From: Selaginella moellendorffii
Taxonomy: Eukaryota > Streptophyta > Lycopodiopsida > Selaginellales > Selaginellaceae
Assembly (NCBI RefSeq): GCF_000143415.4
Contig: NW_003314263.1
Location: 3,482,451-3,546,450 of the forward strand
DNA: 64,000 nucleotides
Reading direction: 5' to 3'
The notes under the pieces are model-generated. The model saw only the letters and a list, made by a program, of their open reading frames with translations, had not been told where the DNA came from and ran no database searches. The stretch's first letter is position 1; each line of letters begins with the position of its first letter. The position numbers and the translations under genes were made by a program. Below are positions 23,328 through 33,030 of this stretch, in pieces.

Positions 23328-24840
23328 TGTTATAATCTTGGGATTAATGTTAATCCACATGGCTTAAAGTATAACTAAGTTAAGTTTAATCAGTTTATTT
23401 TAAAAAATTTAGTTCACACTAATCAAGGGCTTTTGAGGGAGATGGTGGAAGTGGAGCATGCTCACAACTGTGAGCAATGGCATAGAGGGCTTAGGGGTGG
23501 ATGGATGGCAATTTGCTCTACATGAATGTGGTAGTTTTTCATTAATTGGTATTAGAGGAGTAGAGTTCAAGAATCTATGAGTTTGCTACTATGGATTATA
23601 TGGAGGAAGCTGCTAATCAATCATTTGTGGAGGCTTGGATGATGGATGAGATGGTGCTATAATTGCAAGCCCTCAACAGCAATATCTAGACCCTTGAAAT
23701 TGATATGCATGGATCTTTCATAGATACGTGTGAGCACAAAAAGAAGATGGGGAATTCTCAAGGTGGCAGGAGTCATGTCACAGATTGAGCTCAAATTCTT
23801 GAGTTTGATGGCACTGATGTCCTTGCAAATGAGGTGCTTAACTAGTTATGCAAGACTTTGAAATTGATTTCAAGGATTACCGGATGAGGATGCATTGGTC
23901 CTCATGGAGGTGGTGCTTAAAGGCTGGGCTACACATTGGTGGACTCACCTTTTGAATCAATGTACCATTGTTGACTAGGGATCTTTGGCATCATTAACTG
24001 AATTTGAGGAAGCTTTCAAGTAGGAATTTGCTCCTCGCTATGATGCTTCTCATGCACGACGTAAGCTTCAATACCTGAAGCAAGACAATTTGAGCCTGAA
24101 ATCATATTATTCAGGATTGAGAAGTGGAATATTACTGAGTCATGTGCCCAATGACTACACTGAAGAGGTTCAGAAAGATTACTTTGTGCACCACTTATGC
24201 AACAAGGGGATGTGAGATCACCTGAAAACTTCCAAGGCAATGAAGTCTTTGGAGGAGCTTTTTGAACAAGCTCAGAACTTGGTGGATGAGGGTGAGCCAC
24301 GTCCTCATGACAAGGGTGTCAAACATGGGAGGAGCCCCTCTTGAGACGAGACTAGTAGCGGGTGTTTGAAGTCTCGTGTGGAAGGTGGCTGTGGCAAAGG
24401 TGGTTGAGAAACCTCGGATTACCCTGAAAATGACAACCATTGCCACAAGTATGGTGAAGAAGGCCATTGGAAGGTTGATTGTCCTTTGTTGAAAAACAAG
24501 AACAAACATTTGAACACGAGTGCTAGAGCTTCAAATGGGAAGAAGATCTAGGAAATGCAATGTGAGGAGAAGAAGATCTAGGAAATGCAATGTGAGGAGA
24601 ATCTAGGCAAGAAGTATATCTCCATGATTTCCCATACACTCAATGGGATTTGGAATGATGATCCCATGGACTTGGCTTCGGAATCTTGTGTGATTCAATT
24701 CAAGGGATTGCTGGGAGATTATTCAGTATGTATTCTACTGGACAGTGGCAATTCCGACAATTTTGTTTCCACAAAGTTAGTCAAAGAGTACAAGCTGCCA
24801 GTGACTAAAGTGAATTGCTGGAGCTGCTACTGAGAACCAG
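23328..24840 (+). mobile_element. Ty3/gypsy LTR-gag-protease relic
   Basis: The LTR starts TGTTATAATCT at 23328 and is followed by a primer-binding-site-like TGGTATTAGAGG at 23547-23558 (initiator-Met tRNA type, 10 of 12). The gag is stop-ridden: 'FEEAFK-EFAPRYD', 'KLQYLKQDNLSLKSYYS' (about 24000-24230), then a zinc knuckle 'CHKYGEEGHWKVDC' whose second Cys is Tyr. At 24585-24833 a protease with 'ILLDSGNSDNFVS' is open. A perfect 30-bp tandem duplication sits at 24541-24600. The rest of pol is missing. The LTR matches that at 12165 but lacks its right part. Confidence 0.8.
24541..24600 (+). repeat. Perfect 30-bp tandem duplication
   Basis: The 30 bases at 24541-24570 (beginning AGAAGATCTAGG) are repeated exactly at 24571-24600, between the gag zinc knuckle and the protease of the gypsy relic. 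The identity suggests a recent slip. Confidence 0.95.
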
Positions 24841-25110
24841 CAGTGGGATGGTGTGGTTGGAAAAACTGTAGACCGAACTTATAATCACAAATTGCTTGCC
24901 ATAGGAAACTCAATCTCAAAGTGAATGCTACAATGCATGTAGCTTCGAAGTTGAGATAAAATCTCCAAGTGTGTGGGCTTTTGAATTTAGAATCCTCACC
25001 ATTGTGATTGGAAAGAAAATACTCCACAGTTAAAGACCAAACACAAGTATCCCAGATCAGAACATGGTATCATGTATTCCTCGAAGGCTTGTTGGCACAT
25101 CAAAACTGGC
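24841..25110 (+). mobile_element. Gypsy tail segment, inverted copy of 17.4-17.6 kb
   Basis: Continues from the protease relic with stops. From about 24920 it matches the reverse complement of 17480-17635. It ends at the first recognisable IFT70 codons (about 25118), so one retroelement/IFT70 junction lies near 25100. Confidence 0.6.
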
Positions 25111-26190
25111 ACTGCTTGAGCTGGCCTACAACAGAGCTGTTTGTCTTTACCATCTAAAGCATTACGGTCCAGGTAATGTTATTCTTGGACAATCAATGAA
25201 CGAATTTTCTTTACGTTAGTTTGCAGCTCTTAGTGTTCTTGCAGAAATTCTGGAACATGGAGTGCGACAATATCCCGAACTCAGCATTGGTAGGTATGCT
25301 CTTTGTCACCACATTAGTTGCTTTGCATATATTCTAGACTATACATTTTCTGTTTGTAAAGCCACGTAAAGGGCATTGAGCTATGTAGCGTTGGAAACAG
25401 CCCAGAGCTCAAAGAATCTGCATTAGTCGAAGCTTTCAACTTGAAGGTCCAATCAAAATTCTTTTTGACTCACTTGATGTGGTTCTTTGTTTAGGCTGCC
25501 ATTGACTACGTTAATGGAAATTTGGAGGCCGCAAAAGAAAACCTCACTGACATGCCACCACGTACAGAAGAAGAGTTAGACTCAGTACATTCTGATACTT
25601 CGGCTAAGTTGTTTATTTTTGTTTTTTCTTTCCTCAGGTCACGCTTCACAATCAAGCCCTGATGAATATGGAAGTTGATCCTACTGCAGGCTTCTGTAAA
25701 CTTAATTTTTTGTTGCATTTATTCTTTTATGATTATTCTGACCACTCGCTATAGAATCCTCCATTTCCTTCAGAGACATTGGCTAATCTACTTCTGCTGT
25801 ATTGTAAACCTTCCCATGGATTCTACGATCTTGCTACTGATGTAATGGCAGAGCATGCGGAAGTTATCTTCAAGTATCTATCTCAGGTACGCTTGAGGCA
25901 CATAAACTTCACAAGCATTAGTTTTTTTACTTCTAATATTATGCAGGACTTCTACGACTTTATTAACTGCATCATTTTGACAAAGACGTCACCGGAGGTT
26001 ATTCAATTGTTGAGATGTTGTTGAGCTAAGCTTGACTATCGGACAGGATGCATATCAAAAGATGAATGAGCTGGCAAATCATTATAGTGAAACCATGCGC
26101 AGGCTCACCAAACAAATCCAAGATTGTTGTCTTTCTCGCAATCAGAAGGGCCACAAGAAGGCTTTGGCAGAGTATGAAGACTCTCTTGAG
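25111..26190 (+). pseudogene. IFT70: IFT70 (TTC30/DYF-1) middle part, inactivated
   Basis: Plus-strand exon blocks: about 25118-25172 ('LAYNRAVCLYHLKHYGP'), 25227-25293 ('LAEILEHGVRQYPEL'), 25362-25446 ('SALVEAFNLK'), 25495-25584 ('ENLTDMPPRTEEEL'), 25638-25712 ('VTLHNQALMNME'), 25755-25886 ('NPPFPSETLANLLLLYCK') and 25947-26190 ('MRRLTKQIQD', 'ALAEYEDSLE'). All follow IFT70 order. Lesions: the donor after 'KLNFLL' (about 25712) reads CATTTATTC instead of CAG|GT; a stop (TGA, 26022-26024) and a frameshift follow 'TKTSPE'. The N-terminal third is absent, replaced by retroelement DNA. IFT70 binds IFT88/IFT52 in the IFT-B complex of cilia; this copy cannot encode it. Another intact copy may exist elsewhere. 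Confidence 0.87.
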
Positions 26191-28072
26191 GTAAGATGTT
26201 CCTAATGTTTTGTCTTTTCATCGGCTCTTCTATAGTATTATATACCTATCATCATAAAATTACGTGCAAGTAGAGCGTATTTTGAAGAAATTAATATGTA
26301 TTGTAGACAATCACAAGTCAAAGGAATGGCTAAAGATTATAGCCAAAATTTCTACTCACAAATTTAAGTTACTTATATAGATCATCCAACTCCTAAAAGA
26401 ATATATAAGTGGATATTAAAGAGTAAGTGAGCATAAATTTGATCCTCCAACATATCTAGTGGGGAAGGTAAAATTTAAAGTAGAGGTGGAGCTAATAAGA
26501 TTAAGCCATCTTAGCAAAATATGGAGAGTGTGATGGAAAAAATTCATAAATGCACATCCATTGGTTAGGTAATTTTGAGAGATTGATTCTTAAATTTATG
26601 AAAAATGAATATGGAATGAAAAATATTTAGTAGAAACTTCCATGTTTATCCCCCCTGCCAGTACAACCCATACAAGGTACCTATGGCATAGCCATCTTGC
26701 ACATGTAAAAGGCATATACACAATATACATATAAAGTTCCAACCATTGGATATTTGTTAGACTATAGGAGTTCCTAATGGGAACATTCCTTATTGTGGAA
26801 TAGCCAGATTGTGCTACATTCTTGTTTGAGTTTGCAATCCTTCACAATCCTTCAACAACCATTTCACAATGTTTTTGTTAGGACTTCCTAATGAGTTTTT
26901 GTCGATGGATTTTCTTTGATTACATGGCCATGATATGGTAAGTTAAATTGACTACGTCAAACAATCCTTCTCCAATGGAATGGAATTTTTGACAGCATGC
27001 TAGAATAAAAAAATTTCCTTCTCTCAACAAGTTGAAAATTTCCCAATGGCATAATGTTTTTTCTATTGACAGGATGGAAAATTCTCTTGCCAAGAGAATA
27101 AACCCTGATGAAACTGCCTCTTGGGATCTTTTTCTTTTAATGGTATGTTCCACTAAAAAGAATTTTTTTTCTAACACAACTCTCACTAAGAAAATTTACC
27201 ACTTGATTGACATTAGTTTTTCTATCGGAAGTATCTATGAGGACCTCCTAATGGGTATAATGTTTTTTTCCTTCGACAAAAATTCTTCTAATGGATATTG
27301 CTAATAGGTAAATATTCTTAACATAAAGTAAAGATGTTTTATCAAAGTTTCTTCTTGATAAAAAAAGAAATTTCTGATAGGCTAGATGCTATTAGGAAGA
27401 GATTGCTCAAGCTTTTTACCGATGGGAAGGATGTCTGTTGGAAGAGTTTAAAATTTCTGTTAAGTTGAAAGAATATTCAAGTCCACAAAACATTCAAATT
27501 TAAATAATAAAACCATTGTTTGTGTTTCATATGGTTTAGTTTTTACAAGCTACAAGCTCATTTATAATCAATTTTAATAGTTTCTTACTAGTTGTGGAAT
27601 CAATTAAAGGTTATTTCACTAATAAATGGTATCAGAAGGTGTTAAATATACTACTAGTAATCTTGAAACTTGATTATATTATTTTTCAAGGATTGTTAAC
27701 TTCTCACAATCCTTATATAGTAAGGAAGGGATATATTCTAAGGATCTAATCATATTGACAAAATATGAATGCATAAGTTAGAGTGTATTTTTCTCTTTAT
27801 TTTCACTAACTTTTAGATTAACAAGTATCCTAATCTAGAGTTCAAAGGGTTCAATTCAATGGAAAAGCCGAGAAATTCATGCAAGAGCTGACACCAATCA
27901 AGTTTGATATAATTGCTATAACCCCAATATTGTCAAAAGTCATGATCTCTAGCTCAATGGCCTCAACTTCTACCTCAATGGGTTGACTTTTATATTTAAT
28001 TCTTCACTTGAAGAAGTTCTAGTGATAGATGTAGCAGAAGAGTCAATTGTAGTGAATGGATTTGATGTCAAG
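26191..28072. other. AT-rich intergenic DNA
   Basis: Starts as an IFT70 intron (GT at 26191) that never reaches the next exon, then AT-rich sequence with no domain. Open stretches at 26920-27304 overlap on opposite strands and are low-complexity. No gene supported. Confidence 0.5.
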
Positions 28073-28566
28073 TATAAACTCTTGAATTTAAATTTCTAAA
28101 AGATCACTCAACTCAGTATTATTCAAATTTATGGATGTTTAACCCCAAGTATCTCAAAAATTTTAACCGATTTGAAAAAAAGGTGCACTCTCATTCATGA
28201 GCTCTTTCCTTTTAAATTTGAACTTTTATAGACTTTCTCTTAAATCATTTTTTTAGTTGCTTACAATCCATCATGCTTCCTTATAATTTTACGCCCTCAT
28301 GAATGGAAGTTGAGAGCTATAGCTCTCTTGAGAGCCCTACTCTCTTGACACTTTACCCCTCGAGTTGAGTGCAACTGGAGGCAAATTACATTTATTAGAT
28401 GTTAATCTCAACATGTGGTGTGATTTCTTTAAACCAACCAACAGAATCGGACTTAAGACAACTTTGATACCAAATGTAAAATTTTGAATTTAGACTTCTT
28501 AAAAGGTCACCTAGCCCGATACTATTTAAACCCAAAGGATATATATCCCAAAACTCGTAACCGATT
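28073..28566 (-). mobile_element. Cassandra-like TRIM with 5S-derived LTRs
   Basis: Two related LTR copies in direct orientation: 28073-28265 (ends GCTTACA) and 28475-about 28566 (starts TGTAAAATTTTG, truncated). They flank about 210 bp without coding capacity. Read on the minus strand, a primer-binding site (28472-28461, TGGTATCAAAGT) lies 2 nt from the 28475 LTR and matches the initiator-Met tRNA site TGGTATCAGAGC at 10 of 12 positions. Both LTRs carry a diverged 5S rRNA-like stretch (GACTTC, GGTCACC, TACTAT, CCCAA in 5S-complement order). Small size, tRNA-Met primer site and 5S homology in the LTR fit Cassandra, a non-autonomous retrotransposon of vascular plants. Most differences from the 7836 copy are C/T or G/A. 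Confidence 0.75.
28461..28472 (-). promoter_or_regulatory. Primer-binding site of the TRIM
   Basis: TGGTATCAAAGT on the minus strand, complementary to the 3' end of initiator methionine tRNA except at two positions, both explainable by C-to-T decay. It lies 2 nt inside the LTR, the usual spacing. Confidence 0.7.
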
Positions 28567-30373
28567 ATTACTTCTTTTAATTTAGATTGGAAAGGACCTT
28601 TTTCATAATGGGCTTAAATATTCTTCAAGATCATTATCCTCAACTAAATTATAAACATTGTTTGCATTGAATATTGTTTCTCTCATTCCGCCCTGACTCT
28701 TTGATGATACATTCATAAGAGTAAACTACTGGATTGGCCATTGAGTGTCTTGGGCTTCCTTCACAGTCTCCAACATGACTTTTATATGTTTAACAATGTA
28801 GACATGAGAACTATTAGGTCCTCATATCTAGCAAGATGATATACTATAGAAGTTGTAAAATATATAGAAAGAATAGTTTTCAATCCTTATTTTTTCAAAC
28901 AATTGATATACCTTTACTATTAGCAAAAACACTAATTTCTTACTCAGTTTCCTACCACAAAAGAAAAATTAAAATTTAAAAATCAAACTAATCCTCAAAA
29001 TACAAAGATGTTTGTCTCAAATAATATCATCAATTGATTCAATTTTCCTCTTCCTGCTCTTTGTATCACCGGCAACAATCCACTTATATTGCATTATAGT
29101 CATCATAGAAAAACTATCAAAAACATATTAGCATCTACAATCTACTATGATTTATTGTGAATTATCACAAAACTTACCTTTACCTATAAGACTTGAGTTG
29201 GCTGATTGATTTGTCTCCCTTGGATTAATGTGTCATCACTAGATTAGTTGCACATCACACATGCTTTGAAAAAAAAAGAGAAAGAATTCTAGAAAAAAGA
29301 AAAGTATGCTTCATCCTCCTTCTTTGAGATTCACCTAAGCGCAACCCAAGTTATAATCTAGTGTCAAATGTGGCCATTTACAATGCCACACCAAAATATT
29401 TACTTCTAACAAGAATTGTGAATGATGTATAGCATCTCACGGTAAAAAATTAGTGTTATTGTTACCTTAGCGGAAAATGGAGAGTAGAAAACAACTTCTC
29501 TTTGCAGCTTTGAACATACATGGTAAAAAATGAATTGAACCCTAGAATACAAAAAATCGTAAATTTGTTTTTTGAGAGAAACATGCTTTGAAGTTTCTTA
29601 AATCTTTCCCATTGGGAAAGAAAAAGCCAAATTTTCCTATCAGGAGGCACATGTTCCTCTTGGGAAGTATAAAGCAAATATTTCCTGCGATAAGCATTTT
29701 TTTCCACCTCCCAAGGTGGCTTATCACAACTTGTGTCAACAACAAATTCCTTGCTTTTGAGTTTGTTGGGTTGGAATTAACTGTACCACAAATGGATCAC
29801 CTAGGATCAACTTCTTATGTGAGACCTTCTAGTGGATTCCAATTTTATCAACAGAGCACTCAGACACATTGCTTAGTGAAAATTGGTTGGGAACATTCAT
29901 CTTTCTCATTGTCATGAATTCATCCATCCGGAAAAATGTGTATCCATTGTCATGAATTCATCCATCGGGCAAGTACTATATATAACACTACATCCCACAT
30001 GTGAATACCTGATGTCTCCCAATGGGATTGTATGAATACCCAATGGATACACATTTTAGCATTCTTCAAAACCCCATTTCTAAAAATCATGTCTTCTTGA
30101 TTTCTGGCTGCCGATTTCTGCGTTGAAAGTGCGTCCTCCTCTGCTACAAGCCATCGCTCTCTGCACAAGTACCCATCCACTTGCCTGTTGTCTCCCACGC
30201 TTTTCGGTTCATTGATGGACTTAGAGTGGCTACTGGTGCAACAACTGTCTAACCTATTACTATATGCAAATGACATAATGCTTGTGGTGAACTACTACAA
30301 GACCAAATAAACAATTTGTCAAGTCATAATGTAATACATATTAGAGTGGCCTCTTTCCCCTGGAAACACTCAC
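28567..30373. other. AT-rich intergenic DNA
   Basis: No gene seen. A short tandem repeat (TCATTGTCATGAATTCATCCATC, two copies about 38 bp apart) lies at 29909-29970. Overlapping open stretches at 29462-29917 are low-complexity and shadow each other. Confidence 0.5.
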
Positions 30374-30960
30374 ATGGCGGCACACAATCATCTATATCCG
30401 AAAGAGCACATTTCTGAAGCTAGAGAAGTTGCGGATCATGCCATTGTGGAGTCACAGCAACTCAGGCAGGCGGCTGGTGGCAGCATGAAACAGTGGACCA
30501 AAAGACTCAATTTGAATCTCGTCACAGAACGATTACATGAAGATCTTGAATTCAAGACACACACCATGCTAATAAGCTGGATCCAAGCCGAGAAGAACCA
30601 CACAAATTACAAGCTCTATGTGGGCGAGATCAACCCAAAGGAACAAGTGGGAACAGCTTTCTACGATCAGCTCTCCCCCTGGACAGAAACTCCTTGCAGG
30701 TTGACTACTCGTGGAACTAGGTTGAAGAACAAGACCAACAAAGATCCCGCGACATCTGTAACTTTGCCCAGTGTGTGGCATGTGTGTTGAGACAATAACA
30801 TATGTGGTCAAGGAATGCCCAGGATACGATGAGTTACGAGATCCCATGAGATATGCCTGTAGCTAACATCCTTGGGACACCTGAGAACGCGGTGGAGATA
30901 ACCAGGTTCCTGGAACAGATGGATGTCCAGAGGCAAACACTTGTCAATGAAACAATGCAC
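30374..30960 (+). mobile_element. LINE-like 3' end of ORF2, degenerate
   Basis: An open frame from 30374 leads, after a +1 shift near 30760, into 'LCPVCGMCVETITYVVKECPGYDEL'. This is the zinc-binding motif (CPxCG...E...HxxxxCP type) at the C-terminus of non-LTR retrotransposon reverse transcriptases. After another shift, 'NILGTPENAVEITRFLEQMD' (about 30858-30920) resembles the last residues of such proteins. No RT catalytic motif remains, so this is a 5'-truncated, frameshifted copy. Confidence 0.5.
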
Positions 30961-31299
30961 GGCTGGAAAACGAAAGGAAACAACAGAACAGACGACACCA
31001 AACTCGCAGTGCCATACTCCAATCACCAAAAACAAGCAACACAAAGTTGTAACAACAACGAACGGACAACAATCCACGGCAGAAGAAAGCAGGAAATTGG
31101 TGGCGACCTCGATACGAGCAGCGCATCCTTTGTCTGGCTGCCAGAAGAAGAACGTGGACAAAGGAATCCACTGCGCTGCTGCTATGGCTGCCAAGGAGTC
31201 TGGAGGTCCTTGCAGTGGAATTCCGACAGCGACAATCGCTATGACCTGAGCGAGAGAAAGGAGCTGAGTGGGGAGAGAAGTGGGGGAGAGAAGCGACGG

Positions 31300-31640
31300 A
31301 ATATAATTTGGTATATTAATCTGACGCCCCCTGCTTCCGCCGCGCCGACTCGAGCCAGTGTTGCTCCAGCGGGCGATTCCGCCGCGCCGACTCCATCCCG
31401 TGTTGCAGCTTGCGCCAATCCAGCGGGCGATCCCGCCGCGACGACTCCGGGCGCTTCCGCCGCGCCGGGTCGAGCACGATACCTGGCTGCTCTCCGGCGA
31501 TTGGTTACTCTCGCCTGGCCCGGGCTCCGAGGTCGCGCCTGGCGCGCTGGAGCACACGCTTGCGTCACTAAAGCGTCTCCCGAGAGCACTAGATCTTGTG
31601 TCTTCCTCATTGATGCTGACCTAACAAAAAAAAAAAAAAA
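31300..31640 (+). repeat. GC-rich segment ending in a 15-A run
   Basis: A 300-bp GC-rich stretch with imperfect internal repeats (CAGCGGGCGAT-CCGCCGCG-CGACTC, three times) ends in a run of about 15 A at 31626-31640. A poly(A) end suggests the 3' end of a retroposon (LINE or SINE), possibly the same insertion as the LINE fragment just upstream. The frames open across it on both strands are composition artefacts. Confidence 0.45.
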
Positions 31641-31763
31641 GGAGCTATTACACATTACTGTATGTTGTGGATGAGAATATTTTTACGAATATTTTAATAT
31701 ATTTCCTGATGTTATATCCTATTTGCTATTTTATTTCTTCACAAGATTAGGGCTCTTGGCAGA

Positions 31764-32873
31764 ATGGGCGAGGATCTCGACATGGAGGACGCGAACGCCT
31801 GGGAGGAGGAGGAGCGGCGCCAGGAAGAGGACGATTTGGCGGCGGCGGAGGCCATGGAGCTGGGCTATGGCCTCACATTGGCCGAGGAGAATGCCCGGGA
31901 CGAGGAAGCCGAGCAGCTCGTCACAAAGCTCCAGTCCCTCTTCGATCACTTCCAGGTACCCATGGATTTCCAGCGCGAGCTATATTCCCTCCTCCGCCTC
32001 GAGGATCGCGCGCTCTTCAAGCCCATCACGGACATGGCGCTGGCATCGGCCGTGGCGGAGATCAAGACACACCTCACATTCCATCTCTCCAAGGTCTTCC
32101 TTCTCTTCCGCCGCATCCGTGGCTCCTCTCGCGCCAAGATCTTCCTCCAATCCCTGGCCCTGCTCGATCGATCGCCCTCTTCCTCAGCGGCGACGCTCGA
32201 TCAATCCCGGCCAACGCCGCCACCGCCTCCGCCGCTACACTACCACTCCCTCGCCCGCGCTACCATCGCCGCCCCGTGCTCCAGGCTCTACCTCAAGCTC
32301 GATCCTTCCAGCGATGGCGATGGCGATGGCGATGGCCTCTCCCAGTGGAAAGATCTCGTCTTCCAGGAGCTCTTGGGCGATCGGCTGCGCGACACGATGA
32401 TCCAGGTACTGCTCTTCGACGCTCGATCCAAGTCCCAAGACACCGCCTGGGCTATCAATCTCGGCGATGGACTGCTGTTCTTGGCGGAGATCGCGGTGTT
32501 CCAGGACCGAGCTGGCGAGCTGGGCATGTTGATGCGTCGCGAGGTGGGCGATCCGCGAGAGATTGGCGTGAGGCACCACCGGGATCGCCTGGCTCACGTC
32601 TTCGAGTACTCGCGGCTTCCAGTCGGCGAGAAGGACTTCTTTGAAGCGAAGCTGGCTCCTCCGTCTCGATCGATCGCCAGCGACTCGAGTTACGTTATTT
32701 ACAAGAGGATGATCCAGCAGGTGGAGCGAGCCAGGGATGATCCGCGCTGCTACCGCTGCTACCGGAATCACCAGCGAGCTCTCTATGACTACTGCGTGGA
32801 TCGGATCAAAGAGCTTCACGCTCCACTGCTGGAAGAATTCGAACAAAGTAAGGCGGCAGTAGCACCACTCTAG
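31764..32873 (+). CDS. Uncharacterised single-exon protein, 369 aa
   Basis: An intronless gene for a family I do not recognise. The N-terminus (about 1-60) is strongly acidic (runs of E/D). Residues 60-135 look helical; 150-165 hold a P-rich run of seven prolines near 'RPTPPPPPPLHY'; at about 188-196 a GATGGC microsatellite gives an Asp-Gly repeat. The C-terminal 120 residues are mixed helical with a Cys pair ('CYRCYRNHQRALYDYC'). No signal peptide, membrane helix or catalytic motif is visible. GC-rich coding sequence with strong third-position GC bias, unlike the flanking repeats, supports a real gene. The ATG at 31764 is the first in frame. Confidence 0.75.
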   Translation: MGEDLDMEDANAWEEEERRQEEDDLAAAEAMELGYGLTLAEENARDEEAEQLVTKLQSLFDHFQVPMDFQRELYSLLRLEDRALFKPITDMALASAVAEIKTHLTFHLSKVFLLFRRIRGSSRAKIFLQSLALLDRSPSSSAATLDQSRPTPPPPPPLHYHSLARATIAAPCSRLYLKLDPSSDGDGDGDGLSQWKDLVFQELLGDRLRDTMIQVLLFDARSKSQDTAWAINLGDGLLFLAEIAVFQDRAGELGMLMRREVGDPREIGVRHHRDRLAHVFEYSRLPVGEKDFFEAKLAPPSRSIASDSSYVIYKRMIQQVERARDDPRCYRCYRNHQRALYDYCVDRIKELHAPLLEEFEQSKAAVAPL

Positions 32874-33030
32874 GAGAGAGAACCACTCGATGGATAAAAA
32901 CTCGAAACTTACAAAAGATATTCGCTGCTCTTCTCGAAAGCTTTTGCGAGCACTGAAAGAAAGTTCACAAGTGTATCAGCCATCGCGAGAACTTGAAACT
33001 AGAAACTGACCTCGAGAGCAGCGCTATAAG

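Noticed and set aside
30853-31674. 273-codon plus-strand frame
   Set aside because: Runs from LINE debris through a GC-rich repeat into a poly(A) run; composition-driven.
31723-32400. 225-codon Ser/Arg-rich frame
   Set aside because: Frame-shifted shadow of the 369-aa gene at 31764.
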